A stretch of 64,000 nt of DNA from Mucilaginibacter_A sp041088075 (GCF_041088075.1 NZ_JBGCVY010000059.1:13639-77638), one strand, 5' to 3'. Positions 17,767-27,803 are shown, counted from the stretch's first letter. Numbers and translations are program-made. Notes: generated by a model not told the origin, from the sequence alone.

Positions 17767-18683
17767 TTAAAAGCATTTCTAAATTCCAAAGGAGAAAGAT
17801 TGGTTTTGCTTTTGAACAATTTGCTGAAAGACTGCGAATGTTCAAACCCTAATTCATAGGCAATTTCGCCGATGGATAATTCGGTAGTGGAGAGTTTTTC
17901 TTTTGCTTTTTCGATCAGTTTTTCGTGGATGTGTTGCTGGGTACTTTGCCCGGTCAGTACTTTCAGCATCGCGCTTAAATAATTGGGCGAAATGTTTAAG
18001 GCTTGGGCAACGTCGGCAACGGCAGGCAAACCATGTTTTGCAATGGTTTCGCTTTTAAAGTTTTCGTTGAGGATTTCTTCCAGCCGGTTTAAAATACGGT
18101 GGTTTGCAATTTTGCGGGTCAGGAATTGGCGGTGGTAAAAACGGTCGGCATAATTCAGCAATAATTCCAATTGGGCAATGATAATATCCTGGCTGAATTT
18201 ATCCATGTTGGCACAGTATTCCTGCTCCATGTTTTGCATCATGCCGATGATCGTAGTTTCCTCTTTTTCCGACAAAAACAAAGCTTCGTGCACCGAATAA
18301 CTAAAATATTCGTACTGTTTTATTTTTTTGGCCAGTGGCGTGTTCCATAAAAAATCGGGATGGACGAGCAGCATCCAACCCGAACATTTTATGGCTGCAC
18401 CTTTTTCAACCTCAATCCCAAAAACCTGACCCGGCGAAATAAAAAACATGACGCCTTCATCAAAATCATATTCCTGTTGCCCATATTTTATTTTGGCATT
18501 GAAATTCTTTTTAAGCGAGATGGAATAAAAATCGAACACCAAATTTACCTGCTCTTTGTTGAGGTTGCGCTTAATCAATTCCATATTAATCACACTGATT
18601 AATGGGTGTTCTGGTTTTGGAAGCCCCATAGTATGATGGTATTGACTAATTGTTTTAATCCGATAAGGTTGAATGTTTATCAT
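17763..18683 (-). CDS. AraC-family transcriptional regulator
   Basis: 306 residues: an N-terminal cupin-like sensor half (about 1-180) and a C-terminal pair of helix-turn-helix motifs (VADVAQALNISPNYLSAMLK and IGEIAYELGFEHSQSFSKLF). The ending NLSPLEFRNAFN is typical. It lies 75 bases downstream of the SDR gene on the same strand, so it may be the last gene of an NmrA-SDR-AraC unit or have its own promoter. It is the intact paralogue of the remnant at 14268-14480. Confidence 0.88.
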   Translation of the reverse strand: MINIQPYRIKTISQYHHTMGLPKPEHPLISVINMELIKRNLNKEQVNLVFDFYSISLKKNFNAKIKYGQQEYDFDEGVMFFISPGQVFGIEVEKGAAIKCSGWMLLVHPDFLWNTPLAKKIKQYEYFSYSVHEALFLSEKEETTIIGMMQNMEQEYCANMDKFSQDIIIAQLELLLNYADRFYHRQFLTRKIANHRILNRLEEILNENFKSETIAKHGLPAVADVAQALNISPNYLSAMLKVLTGQSTQQHIHEKLIEKAKEKLSTTELSIGEIAYELGFEHSQSFSKLFKSKTNLSPLEFRNAFN

Positions 18684-18758
18684 GCTATAATTCGATTTTC
18701 TGTTTAAATGTACAGACTTTCTAAGGTAATCAAATTAGGGATTTTAGGATCAATCCTT

Positions 18759-19658
18759 TCAGCTTTTAAAATAGCTTCCCTTTTCCATATCATCCAAAAG
18801 TGTAGGGTGTACCGGCTGCCAGCCGAGGCGTTCTTGGGTCAACTTGCTTGAGGCCGGGGCATCAAATGCGGCAAAGGAAGCAAGCCAGCCAAAATGATTG
18901 ACTGCTTCTTCCGGCGATATGGATACAACCGGTATATTCAAATGCCTGCCAATAACTTCAGCAATATCTTTGAAAACAATTCCTTCTTCCGCAACGCCAT
19001 GATACTTGGTTCCTGGTGCGGCGGCCTTTTCTAATGCAAGCTTAAAGAGATTGGCAGCATCAAGCCTGTGAACAGCCGTCCAGCGGTTCAGTCCATCGCC
19101 TATGTAAGCCGAAACGCCTTTTTCTTGTGCAAGATTGATGAGCATCGGAACAAAGGCTGAATCCCCCTTGCCATGAACAGACAGAGGAAGGCGCAACACC
19201 GATACCCGTACCCCTTGCGCCGCCGCTACAGCAGCAGCCTCTTCCGAAGCCACACGCGGATGTAAGGAGGAGTCGGACTCTGGCGGCATCTCTTCGGTTG
19301 CCAGGTGGCCAGGGCTGACCAGAGAGGTACTGGAGGTAACGATCAAAGGCCGGTCAGAGCCGGCGAGCGCAGCACCCATTGCCTCAATAGCGCGCCTGTC
19401 TATCTCGCAAACTTCTTTAAACCGTGCAAAATCATGGATAAATCCCGCATGGATTACGCCATCCGAAGCTGCTGCTCCTTTCCGCAAGCTTTCCAAATCT
19501 TCCAGGTCGCCCCGGTGCGCTTCGGCACCGGCTGCTTCAAGTGATTTTACATTTGCATCTGACCGCGCCAGGCCAACAACCTGGTGGCCGGTATTAATTA
19601 ATTCCTGAACAATGGCTGAACCGATGAAGCCTGTGGCCCCTGTAACAAATACACGCAT
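18759..19658 (-). CDS. NAD(P)-dependent epimerase/dehydratase-like SDR
   Basis: 299 residues with the extended-SDR nucleotide motif TGATGFIGSAIV at the N-terminus and DLEDLESL, the usual adenine-pocket Asp. The YxxxK pair of classical members is not evident at the usual place (SLHPRVASEEAAAV), so it belongs to an atypical group. Its codon usage appears richer in GCC and GGC than neighbouring genes, which hints at acquisition from a higher-GC donor. It is flanked by an NmrA-type gene and an AraC gene on the same strand. The substrate cannot be inferred. Confidence 0.8.
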   Translation of the reverse strand: MRVFVTGATGFIGSAIVQELINTGHQVVGLARSDANVKSLEAAGAEAHRGDLEDLESLRKGAAASDGVIHAGFIHDFARFKEVCEIDRRAIEAMGAALAGSDRPLIVTSSTSLVSPGHLATEEMPPESDSSLHPRVASEEAAAVAAAQGVRVSVLRLPLSVHGKGDSAFVPMLINLAQEKGVSAYIGDGLNRWTAVHRLDAANLFKLALEKAAAPGTKYHGVAEEGIVFKDIAEVIGRHLNIPVVSISPEEAVNHFGWLASFAAFDAPASSKLTQERLGWQPVHPTLLDDMEKGSYFKS

Positions 19659-19711
19659 AATAATAGTTTTTTACGGATTGAAAATTTATTTTGTGAATAA
19701 AGGCTTTGGTG

Positions 19712-19730
19712 CATTACTGTTTTTATGGTG
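19712..19730 (-). repeat. Degenerate motif unit, ACAG allele
   Basis: TTACTGTTTTTATGG in the short gap between the SDR and NmrA genes. Confidence 0.45.
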
Positions 19731-19731
19731 C

Positions 19732-20622
19732 TTATTTAAAAGCAGCAGCAGTTTCCTTTGCAAAATCCTTGAGCTTTACTTTGCCCATAACAGGTTTATG
19801 GCGGTTATAATCTTCTGCCAACAAACCGCTGTAAAGTGCGGCGTACATTTCGGTTAATTCAGCGGCAATTTTAGGGTTCATCCCTACGCCAACTAAGCCT
19901 TTTTCTGCTTCTTCGTCGGAAATCAGCACCCATTTTAAATCCGGTTTTCCGATGGCCTCGCCCAAAATGCGGGCAGTTTCATCACCGGTAAGTTCCTGGC
20001 TTGCTACGTAGCGAACTTTTATGCCGGTAAAAGAAGTATCAAATTCTTCGGCAATGGCAGCCGCAATATCAACCGGCGAAACCCAGGGAATTATGTGGTC
20101 TGCACCATAATTTGCGGCAATAACACCTTGTGCTTTTATCATCGGCGCATAGCCCAATAAATTATAGTAAAAAGAAGTAGGACGCATGTGCGTAATGGCT
20201 ACATCCGAAGGCAATTCATTCAAAATTTGCTCTACCTGGTGCGCGCCCAATAAAATCCCGTTCCCTTTATCTAAATGCGCACCAAAAGTGCTGAGGTTGA
20301 CTACCCGTTTAACGCCTGATTGCTTAATGGCTTGTGCATAATTATTTCCTAATTTTTGGTAGAAAGCCATCAGATCAAAGTTTGGGTCGAAGTAGTTGTT
20401 CGGCGGAACCATCACATAAACGGCATCTGCACCGGTAAAAGTAGCTGTCAAAAAACCGGCATCTTCCAGCGAGCCGATGGCAGCAGTGGCCCCCAAAGCT
20501 TCAATCTCTTTTTGTTTTTCGGCCTTGCTGCTGATGACCGTAACCTGATGTCCTTTTTGCACCAATTCTGTTGTTAGCGGCTTGCTGATGTTCCCTAAAG
20601 AACCTGTTACGATAATTTTCAT
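19732..20622 (-). CDS. NmrA-like NAD(P)-binding protein (quinone reductase/QorB-like)
   Basis: The ATG at 20622 gives MKIIVTGSLGNISKPL, a standard Rossmann opening, and 296 residues; a GTG 36 bases upstream is not needed. The segment GADAVYVMVPPNNY and the later MRPTSFYYNLL fit NmrA/QorB-type atypical SDRs that lack the catalytic Tyr-Lys pair or use NADPH for small quinones. Bases 20011-20040 carry a full motif unit read in frame as DTSFTGIK. It is probably the first gene of a unit with the SDR and AraC genes. Confidence 0.82.
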   Translation of the reverse strand: MKIIVTGSLGNISKPLTTELVQKGHQVTVISSKAEKQKEIEALGATAAIGSLEDAGFLTATFTGADAVYVMVPPNNYFDPNFDLMAFYQKLGNNYAQAIKQSGVKRVVNLSTFGAHLDKGNGILLGAHQVEQILNELPSDVAITHMRPTSFYYNLLGYAPMIKAQGVIAANYGADHIIPWVSPVDIAAAIAEEFDTSFTGIKVRYVASQELTGDETARILGEAIGKPDLKWVLISDEEAEKGLVGVGMNPKIAAELTEMYAALYSGLLAEDYNRHKPVMGKVKLKDFAKETAAAFK

Positions 20623-20731
20623 AAAATTTGGTTTTGTTTGCTGTACAAGTGTCGGCACTTCCTGATTGTTTGTTGTAGCCGTTTCTTTGATTGTTGTAGC
20701 CGTTTCTGTACGGATTCTAAAAAAGCGTGTC

Positions 20732-20803
20732 CATGCTTCTTTTATCCACCAAAAATCAATGGCAAATTATTGGTCATGCAATTTATGCCGATAAAAGAAG
20801 CAT
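20732..20803. repeat. Inverted motif pair in a divergent gap
   Basis: Minus unit 20732-20760 and plus unit 20774-20803, only about a dozen bases apart. It sits between the divergent NmrA gene and the small disordered-protein gene, so a pure terminator role does not fit here. Confidence 0.8.
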
Positions 20804-20937
20804 TCCGTTTTTTGGATTTTTTTCAAAAACCCCAATAGTTTTTATTGACTTGAACTGTAATTGTTAATCAAAAAAGCGTTGGCATGATCTTTATAATAAT
20901 TTAAACAGCGTATTAATTATTAATTAAAATTAAGATT

Positions 20938-21126
20938 ATGAGTACCAAAACAAACGTGGCCGACCAGGGAACAGACGGCACCAAAACCAAACACAAAGGC
21001 GAAAGCCAGCAAAGCCAACAAAAAGGCGCGCCAAGCGTAAGCAAAAAAGAAAGTAAACACAAAAAAGATGACTCTGACGGGGAATCATCAAAAAACGTAG
21101 AGAAAAAGCAGCAAAACAGTATTTAA
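20938..21126 (+). CDS. Small lysine/serine/glutamine-rich disordered protein
   Basis: 62 residues, almost entirely polar (KTKHKGESQQSQQKG, KKESKHKKDDSD, KKQQNS), with no hydrophobic core, so probably intrinsically disordered. It starts with ATG 8 bases after a run of A/T and ends 2 bases before a strong terminator, which supports a real, separately transcribed gene. I do not recognise a family. Similar short hydrophilic proteins are often stress-induced, but that is only analogy. Confidence 0.6.
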   Translation: MSTKTNVADQGTDGTKTKHKGESQQSQQKGAPSVSKKESKHKKDDSDGESSKNVEKKQQNSI

Positions 21127-21127
21127 A

Positions 21128-21175
21128 CAAAACAGGCAGTTTCCGAAATCGGACAACTGCCTGTTTTGTTTTTAG
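21128..21175 (+). terminator. Intrinsic terminator of the small disordered-protein gene
   Basis: CAAAACAGGCAGTT (21128-21141) pairs with AACTGCCTGTTTTG (21155-21168). An inner TCCG-AAAT-CGGA hairpin extends the stem, and TTTTT follows. It is the clearest rho-independent terminator in the window. Confidence 0.9.
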
Positions 21176-21207
21176 TGGATTTTTGGCTTGAAAAGAAATA
21201 TTTTTCC

Positions 21208-21252
21208 ATGCTTCTTTTACCACCCTAAAATTAGTGCGGTAAAAACAGTATT
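21208..21252. repeat. Overlapping inverted motif pair with mixed alleles
   Basis: A minus unit (GAAGCAT allele, 21208-21237) and a plus unit (ACAGTAT allele, 21236-21252) share their inner bases, giving a hairpin of about 14 bp with two or three mismatches just after the stop codon of the AsmA-like gene. Confidence 0.8.
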
Positions 21253-21254
21253 GG

Positions 21255-23018
21255 CTAATGGTTTTTCTTTTGCAAGGCTTTGACCACGATGTTTTCGTTC
21301 GGTTTTTGTTTATGCTGATCGAAACCCATGATGGCCGATGACATACCATCCATTGAACATTTGTACAACAATCCGAAAAAAGATTCCCGCGGCCCGCGCG
21401 TAACATTGATCGGCCCTTTTCTAAACTTGCCGTTCTTTTTCGGGTTGTCGTTCGGCATAAAGGTATTGGTCAAAAAAGAAAGCAGGCCGCGCTTTTTCAG
21501 GTCGTCGTTTTTGTCATCGTGCTTCAACAAAGCCACTTTCATGTTGGTATAATACAAATCCAAATTGCCTTTTGCCCCGCGGTCGGTCGCATCAATTTGC
21601 ATCAGCATTTTATTGATTTTTGCCGATTGGATCGCCATCATTGCCAGCGGTTTTGCCAGCGGGTTTAGCGCTGTTCCGTCCATCGGCCCCATTTCGATGG
21701 TATTGCTGAATGCCCCGTTTTTGCTGGCCAGGTTAAATTTATAGCTCATATGCGTATCCCCGGCGCCCATCATTTTGGCGCGCATGTTTGCAAACGCATA
21801 AGGGTTGCGTTTTTTAACTGCCGTATTGTTGGTAATGTTGAGGAACAGGCCTTCCGAATTTGTTAAAAACAACGTTGCGTTTTCTTCGGATTTTTGCGCC
21901 GCGATCACATATTTGAAATACCCTTTGTGCATTTTCATGGTATCTATCGTGATATCAAAAGCCAGTTGCTGTAGTTTTTGGTGCGGAAAAGGTTCCGGGC
22001 GCAGCGGCGGCGTCCGTTTTGGCCAGTTGTAATTGTTAAAAACCTCGCCCCAACTGCTGCCAATGGTTGCAGAACCGATGTGTATTTCCTGCCTCTGCAA
22101 AAAATGTTTAAGGTCAATGTTGCGCATCACCATATTGTTGTACACCAAATGGATGCGGTCTTTATCAAACTTGGCCGCTTTATAAAAAGCAACTTTGTCC
22201 AATCGCGGAACCAGCGATACTTCGTTTACCGACATTGTTTTTTGTTCCGGGGAAAAGTAAATGTTTTTGAAATTGAGCCGGTACAAACTATCCGGCGTAG
22301 AAATGCGGCAAAGCTGCACTTTTGCAAACAGCGTTTTTTTGGAAGTGTCTTTTGGATCGGCCAGTTTATCGCAGGTAAAACCATCCATCAAAATATTCAA
22401 GTGTTTTAGCGAAGTGGTTTTCTCCTTGCTTTCGTTTTGGTTGACAAAAGTAAAATTCAGGTTGCTAATGTTTAGTTTTTGGATCGAAGTGATCTTCAAA
22501 ATCCCTTTCATCATTTTTACCAAAGCCGGCGGGTGTGCAGCTTTTTCGGCATTAATTGTATCGTTGTAAGCAAGCCGTTTGTTAACAATGCGTATTTGCG
22601 GGTGCTTCATCGTCATTCCCGCAATGTTAAACCGCCTTCCTTGCGGTGTTTTGGCAAAACCAAATTGGTCCAAAATCAAACTATCGGCAACAATGCGCAT
22701 CACATCGTTTGGCACTTTTCGCGCAGCCAGTAAACGCTGGTAAACGGCCGAATCCGGCAGCAGCTTGAAGTTGGTGATGAGTCCTTTTCCGGCATCAATG
22801 TTCACTTCAAAATGGTCGTACTCAATATGGTAAAGGCTGTCGCTGGCTTCGGTTACCAGCTTTTTCAGTTGATCAGTGATTGCTTCTTTTGCCGCTGTAT
22901 TTTTAGGGTTGGCCAGGTTTTTCTTTAAAAAATGCCAACCAGCGTATCCTGCCAATAATAAAACAAGCAAAATGCCGCCTGCCCAGCCCCAAATTTTTCC
23001 TTTGGATGTTTGCTTCAT
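21255..23018 (-). CDS. AsmA/DUF748-like membrane-anchored protein
   Basis: 587 residues. One N-terminal membrane span (WGWAGGILLVLLLAGYAGWHFL) precedes a long beta-rich region with repeated FNIAGMTMKHPQIRI-like strands, characteristic of AsmA/DUF748 proteins, which face the periplasm and are tied to outer-membrane lipid transport. Short hydrophobic-polar alternations run to about residue 560. It is alone on its transcript. The family call is from overall pattern, not from a catalytic motif. Confidence 0.65.
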   Translation of the reverse strand: MKQTSKGKIWGWAGGILLVLLLAGYAGWHFLKKNLANPKNTAAKEAITDQLKKLVTEASDSLYHIEYDHFEVNIDAGKGLITNFKLLPDSAVYQRLLAARKVPNDVMRIVADSLILDQFGFAKTPQGRRFNIAGMTMKHPQIRIVNKRLAYNDTINAEKAAHPPALVKMMKGILKITSIQKLNISNLNFTFVNQNESKEKTTSLKHLNILMDGFTCDKLADPKDTSKKTLFAKVQLCRISTPDSLYRLNFKNIYFSPEQKTMSVNEVSLVPRLDKVAFYKAAKFDKDRIHLVYNNMVMRNIDLKHFLQRQEIHIGSATIGSSWGEVFNNYNWPKRTPPLRPEPFPHQKLQQLAFDITIDTMKMHKGYFKYVIAAQKSEENATLFLTNSEGLFLNITNNTAVKKRNPYAFANMRAKMMGAGDTHMSYKFNLASKNGAFSNTIEMGPMDGTALNPLAKPLAMMAIQSAKINKMLMQIDATDRGAKGNLDLYYTNMKVALLKHDDKNDDLKKRGLLSFLTNTFMPNDNPKKNGKFRKGPINVTRGPRESFFGLLYKCSMDGMSSAIMGFDQHKQKPNENIVVKALQKKNH

Positions 23019-23061
23019 GATACAGCAAAACTAAATTGACAATTTTTATTGGATAAAAAAC

Positions 23062-23122
23062 AGGTGCTAAAAGAAGCATCCGGTTTTTAGGCCAATACTT
23101 CTTTTAGCACCATAAAATTGGT
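23062..23122. repeat. Inverted motif pair in tail-to-tail order with an extended stem
   Basis: Here the plus unit comes first (23062-23080) and the minus unit second (23094-23122), the reverse of most pairs. GGTGCTAAAAGAAG(C/T)AT on one side mirrors AT(A/G)CTTCTTTTAGCACC on the other; the normally variable bases next to the core (GGTGC/GCACC) match between partners. Confidence 0.8.
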
Positions 23123-23123
23123 A

Positions 23124-24008
23124 TTATGGCAACAGTGTGTCTTTGATATTTTCGATGATGCCTTTATCAGCAACCGCACCTTTCATTTGTTGGGTTTGCG
23201 CATGTCCGCGAACATCCGGCGCGCCTAATTTAGGCTCTTGCCCCATCGGCGAAGCATAAACAAAACTGAACTCGCCTTTGCCATCAATAGAAGGGCCGCT
23301 TGCCCAACGTGCGTTTGGCGGTTGTGGTTTGTGGATATCGGTAGAGATAAAAGCATACTCAAACGCCCTAACTTCTTCCGTCATCGGGAAAGAATTAGGA
23401 ATTGGAAGGTTGTTTTTTACACCGCCCAAATCTTCGATCACGGCCAGCCACTGGTTTTGGTGCATCGTATCGCGGGCAATTAAAAAGGCAAGCATATCTT
23501 TCATGCCTGCATCATCGGTCAACTCCCATAAGCGTGTGGCCAAAACGCGGCCGGTTGATTCTGCCATTACGTTGGCATACATATCGGCAGCAATATTGCC
23601 GCTGCCAACCACCCATGAGCCGTTAAAAGGTACGCCATTGCTGTCAACCGCCATGGCCGATAAACCGGACGATAAAATATGCCGCGGGTCCATGCCGCCC
23701 ATAATGCTGCCCACAATTGGGTTGGAGCCGGCAATCTGATCCTTTAAATCGTTCGTAGCGCCTTCCAGGTTCAATGCAACAGCGGTGCTTAACATTTCGA
23801 TGTGCGAAATTTCTTCAGTACCGGTTTCTAATAACATATCGCGGTATTTGGTTTCGCCGCGCGACCCCCAGGCCTGGAAAAGGTATTGCAAACATACCCT
23901 GATCTCGCCTTCGATACCGCCAATGGCCTGTTGCAATAATTTGGCATACGCCGGGTTTGGTTTTTCTACACGTACCTCGTACTGTAGTTTTTTGTCATGA
24001 TAAAACAT
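23124..24008 (-). CDS. Manganese catalase
   Basis: 294 residues of the dimanganese catalase family, decomposing H2O2 in the cytosol. All ligand positions are visible: E35 in GIEGE, E66 and H69 in EEISH, E150 in MAES and H183 in TMHQ, the same or within two residues of the Lactobacillus plantarum numbering. The C-terminal tail with proline-rich KPQPPN and the GPSIDGKGEF segment matches the family. A motif pair flanks its 3' end. Upstream 24009-24485 should hold its promoter. Confidence 0.92.
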   Translation of the reverse strand: MFYHDKKLQYEVRVEKPNPAYAKLLQQAIGGIEGEIRVCLQYLFQAWGSRGETKYRDMLLETGTEEISHIEMLSTAVALNLEGATNDLKDQIAGSNPIVGSIMGGMDPRHILSSGLSAMAVDSNGVPFNGSWVVGSGNIAADMYANVMAESTGRVLATRLWELTDDAGMKDMLAFLIARDTMHQNQWLAVIEDLGGVKNNLPIPNSFPMTEEVRAFEYAFISTDIHKPQPPNARWASGPSIDGKGEFSFVYASPMGQEPKLGAPDVRGHAQTQQMKGAVADKGIIENIKDTLLP

Positions 24009-24485
24009 AATAAACGGTTAAGTAAAATTTATAATAAAATTGATTGTGTTATAAAACCGGGCTGGGGCATGTATTGTCTGGTTTTGTAACGGACCAAAAA
24101 AAACTGGGTTACAATACCATAACGAAAAAGGAGCTGCTGAGACGATAAAAGCTAAATTGTTATTTTAAAGCTTCCCACAAAAAACCTGTATTTACCCAGA
24201 TAGTTTTAATTTTAAATTAAATATTGTTATTGCTGATACATATTGCAGCAAAGTTTAAAGGAAGAAGGAATTTGTAGAAAAGTTAAATGCTTCTTTTATC
24301 GGGTAAAAATTGGTGTTAGCAGATAAAAAGAAAACTATAGCCTGTTTTTGAAGATGAAATATAAGCTCCTCTTCAAAGCTTTGAAAAGTATTTAGCTGTA
24401 AATTAAGATTTTAAATATCTTTTGGTTTATTATAACTATGTTTGATTGACTTTACGTTCTGCTACTTACTTCTAAATTAACAATT
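24009..24485. other. Divergent intergenic region with one motif unit
   Basis: No gene is seen. A near-consensus minus unit lies at 24286-24315 (AATGCTTCTTTTATCGGG, then TAAAAATTGGTG). The region separates divergent catalase and CheB-CheR genes and must contain both promoters; I could not place them with confidence. Confidence 0.6.
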
Positions 24486-27400
24486 ATGGCCCAGATTGAT
24501 GAAAAGCAATACATTATTGCTATTGGCGCATCTGCCGGAGGATTAGAAGCTATTTCGGCTTTTTTTGATTACACACCAATGGATGGTGTATCTTATATCC
24601 TGATCCAGCATCTTTCCCCTGATTTTAAAAGCCATCTGGCCCAAATACTTAGGCCCCATAGTAAGCTACAAGTTGTTGAGGTTACAGACCTGATGAAAGT
24701 TGAGGCCAATAAAGTTTACCTCATCCCCAATACCAAATACATGGTTATCAACAATGGCGAGCTTCTTTTATCCAATAAAAAAGATAAACAGGCACCGCAT
24801 TTAACCATTGATTATTTTTTTATTTCCCTGGCAGAAGAACGCCAAGATAAAGCGATCGGGATTATTTTATCCGGCACCGGCAAAGACGGGTCTAAAGGGG
24901 TGGAAGCGATTAAAAAGGCAGGCGGAATTGTTATGGTACAAGACCCGGATACGGCAAGTTTTGACGGGATGCCTCAAGCTGCCATTGCTACAAACTGTGC
25001 CGACCGGGTTATCTCGCCGCAAGCGATGCCACAGGTTATCGAAAAGTATGTGAAAGACGGTGTGCTCGAAATACTTATTGACGACAAGGACGACGAAATA
25101 TCCGACGAAGGCCTGAAAGAAATTTTAAGTTTAATAAAAGGAAACTCACCGCTCGATTTTACCGATTATAAACGGCCAACAATTTTAAGAAGGATTAAAA
25201 AGCGGATGTTGGAGCATAACTTTGATAGTGTAGATAACTACTATGCGTATTTAAAAAACAACCCGAAAGAAATCGGGCTTTTGGCCGATGATTTTTTAAT
25301 TAGCGTAACCTCGTTTTTTAGAGATGCCGAAGCATTTAAAGTTATTGAAAACCAGGTTTTGCCGGATATTATAGACCGTAAAAAAAATGGCGATGTATTA
25401 AAAATATGGGTAGCCGGTTGCGCTACAGGCGAAGAAGCCTATTCGATAGCCATTTTGGTAAATGAATATTTAAACAAAATTGATAAAGAAATAGAAGTTA
25501 AACTATTTACGACCGATTTAAACAAGGCTGCTTTGGATGTTGCCTCAAAAGGAATATATACGAATAAAATAGAAAACACCGTATCCGCAGAAAGGCTGCA
25601 CAAGTTTTTTACACCCGAGGGCAAGAACTACAAAATAAAGCACGAGATCAGGAAGATGATCATTTTTGCGGAGCACGACCTGGTTAAAAACCCGCCTTAT
25701 TGCGATACAGACCTCATCAGTTGCCGCAACCTACTGATTTATATGAACCCCGTTTTACAGAAAAAAGTGCTTTCTATGATGTATTTCGGTTTAAAAAAAG
25801 GCGGGTATTTGTTTTTAGGCCCAACTGAAAGTACAGCAATTTTGAACGAGGGTTTTACGGAGATATCGGGCAAATGGAATATATTGAAAAGCAATAAAAA
25901 CAGCAGTACATTAAGGTTTGATAATTTTTTATCGGCACCGGTTATCGAACGGATAAAAACAAACACCATGCAAGTAAGCACGAAAGATGAGGCCCCGTTT
26001 TCTAAACTTGTGGTAGCTGATGAAATCAACATGGCTATCCTGGAAGAATCCGGGTATTGTGTTTGTACGGATGAAAACTTAAATGTAATACGTTCTTTCG
26101 GCGATCCTTCGGCTTATCTCAAGAATGAGATTTTTAATTTAAACCTCACCAGCTTATTGCCCGATGATATTTCTATTGCATTTAAAAGCGCAGCATACAA
26201 GGCTTTAAAGTTAAACCAGAAAGTTATACTTAAACGGCTGCGTTTTGGCGGAACAGATATGGCAAAATTTCATCTGGCCGACATCGTGATCAAGCCCTTT
26301 TTTATAAACCAAGCGGATACACAATCACTCCTTATCCTGTTCAAAGAAAATACAAGTAAAGCAACCGGGATAAATATTGCCGATCAGGCCGCATTAAATA
26401 AAATCACCCGGGAACATATCGAAAGCCTGGAAACAGAACTTGCCGAAGCAAAGCACCAGCTTGAAGTAGCTAATGACCGGATAGCATCATCAAACGAAAA
26501 CATACAATCTTTTAACGAAGAAATGCTATCCGCCAATGAAGAAATGCAAAGTGCCAATGAAGAACTGCAATCCATCAACGAAGAACTGCATTCTGTAAAT
26601 GCAGAACTGCAAAATATAAACAGGGAACACCAGCTTGCCAATGATGAATTAACAGAATTGAACGATGACCTGAACAATTACTTTCGGAGCAATATCAACG
26701 GGCAATTGTTTGTTGACGATAATTTGCTGTTAAAAAAATATTCTCCCGGTACGGTAAAACATATCAACCTCCGCGAAAGTGATATTGGCCGACCTCTAAA
26801 CGACATCACAACCAATATTAAATTTGAAACTTTAATTGAGGATATTGAAAAAGTAATACAAAATAAAGAAGCGGTTACCAGGGAAGTAGAATCTATAGAC
26901 GGAAGGATATACGAGGTGATGACCTTGCCTTACATCCGGAAAAACAGCAATACCGCAAACGGTGCTATTGTTAGCTTTTATGACATTACCGAATTTAAAA
27001 AGCTGCTCTATGATTTGGACATCAGCAACAAACAATTAGACATCAGCAATAAAAGTTTAACGCGGATAAATGCAGACATGAACAACTTTGTGTATGGTGC
27101 TTCACATGATTTGAATGCACCAATATTAAACATAGAAATGGTGCTTGGTTTTTTGAACAAGAAAATGGATTTAAAAGACCCGGAAGTTTTAAATCTGTCT
27201 AATATGGTTAACCGTGCTGTTTCAAACTTTAAAGACGTTGTGAAAGACCTCGGCAAAGTAGGGCAGATGGAAGCCGAAATGCAGGAAGGCTATTCTCTGG
27301 AGAATTTTGAATCGGTTTTTTTAAGTATTGAAGGATTGATATCCGAAAAAATAAAAGATACAGATACTGTTTTTAGCACTGATTTTTTGGCAAAGGAAGT

Positions 27401-27734
27401 CCGGTTTTCTAAAAAATACTTAACAAGTATTATGTTAAACCTGATTACAAATGCGATCAAATTTCGGTCTCAAGAGCGGCAGGTAAAAATCATCATCAAA
27501 ACCGAGCAGGTTGATCAGTTTATTTTGCTAACCGTAACCGATAACGGGATCGGCATCAACAAAGACCGGCTTGACTTTATCTTTAAAATGTACCATCGGG
27601 TAAACACAGAAGTTGAAGGGCAGGGAATCGGCCTTTACTTAATCCGGAAAATAATAAATGCGGCCGACGGTAAGGTTGAAGTTGAAAGTGAGGTTGGAAA
27701 GGGTTCCTGTTTTAAAGTGTTTTTTAAAGTTTGA
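24486..27734 (+). CDS. CheB-CheR-PAS-histidine kinase fusion protein
   Basis: 1082 residues combining a methylesterase, a methyltransferase and a kinase. CheB domain (1-190): S16 in GASAGG, H42 in LIQHLSPD and D134 in GTGKDGS form the triad. CheR domain (about 205-480): PTILRRIKKRM, DFLISVTSFFRD, WVAGCATGEEAYS (AdoMet site) and DLISCRNLLIYM. A long coiled coil (about 640-730) is built of ANEEMQS/ANEELQS repeats. A PAS domain (735-840) precedes a second helix and the kinase: H874 in ASHDLNAPI, N-box LNLITNAIKF, then DNGIGI and GQGIGLYL. No chemotaxis genes lie nearby; such fusions usually act in non-motility signalling. An imperfect motif copy sits at 24759-24782. Confidence 0.9.
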   Translation: MAQIDEKQYIIAIGASAGGLEAISAFFDYTPMDGVSYILIQHLSPDFKSHLAQILRPHSKLQVVEVTDLMKVEANKVYLIPNTKYMVINNGELLLSNKKDKQAPHLTIDYFFISLAEERQDKAIGIILSGTGKDGSKGVEAIKKAGGIVMVQDPDTASFDGMPQAAIATNCADRVISPQAMPQVIEKYVKDGVLEILIDDKDDEISDEGLKEILSLIKGNSPLDFTDYKRPTILRRIKKRMLEHNFDSVDNYYAYLKNNPKEIGLLADDFLISVTSFFRDAEAFKVIENQVLPDIIDRKKNGDVLKIWVAGCATGEEAYSIAILVNEYLNKIDKEIEVKLFTTDLNKAALDVASKGIYTNKIENTVSAERLHKFFTPEGKNYKIKHEIRKMIIFAEHDLVKNPPYCDTDLISCRNLLIYMNPVLQKKVLSMMYFGLKKGGYLFLGPTESTAILNEGFTEISGKWNILKSNKNSSTLRFDNFLSAPVIERIKTNTMQVSTKDEAPFSKLVVADEINMAILEESGYCVCTDENLNVIRSFGDPSAYLKNEIFNLNLTSLLPDDISIAFKSAAYKALKLNQKVILKRLRFGGTDMAKFHLADIVIKPFFINQADTQSLLILFKENTSKATGINIADQAALNKITREHIESLETELAEAKHQLEVANDRIASSNENIQSFNEEMLSANEEMQSANEELQSINEELHSVNAELQNINREHQLANDELTELNDDLNNYFRSNINGQLFVDDNLLLKKYSPGTVKHINLRESDIGRPLNDITTNIKFETLIEDIEKVIQNKEAVTREVESIDGRIYEVMTLPYIRKNSNTANGAIVSFYDITEFKKLLYDLDISNKQLDISNKSLTRINADMNNFVYGASHDLNAPILNIEMVLGFLNKKMDLKDPEVLNLSNMVNRAVSNFKDVVKDLGKVGQMEAEMQEGYSLENFESVFLSIEGLISEKIKDTDTVFSTDFLAKEVRFSKKYLTSIMLNLITNAIKFRSQERQVKIIIKTEQVDQFILLTVTDNGIGINKDRLDFIFKMYHRVNTEVEGQGIGLYLIRKIINAADGKVEVESEVGKGSCFKVFFKV

Positions 27735-27775
27735 CCAGCGCGGACAAATACCAGCCAGGCGGAAATTCTTTTACA

Positions 27776-27803
27776 CTAAATATTGCCTGGTAAAAACAGT
27801 ATC
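27776..27803 (+). repeat. Motif unit, ACAGTAT allele
   Basis: CTGGTAAAAACAGTATC preceded by CACTAAATATTG, between the CheB-CheR gene and the metallopeptidase gene. Confidence 0.75.
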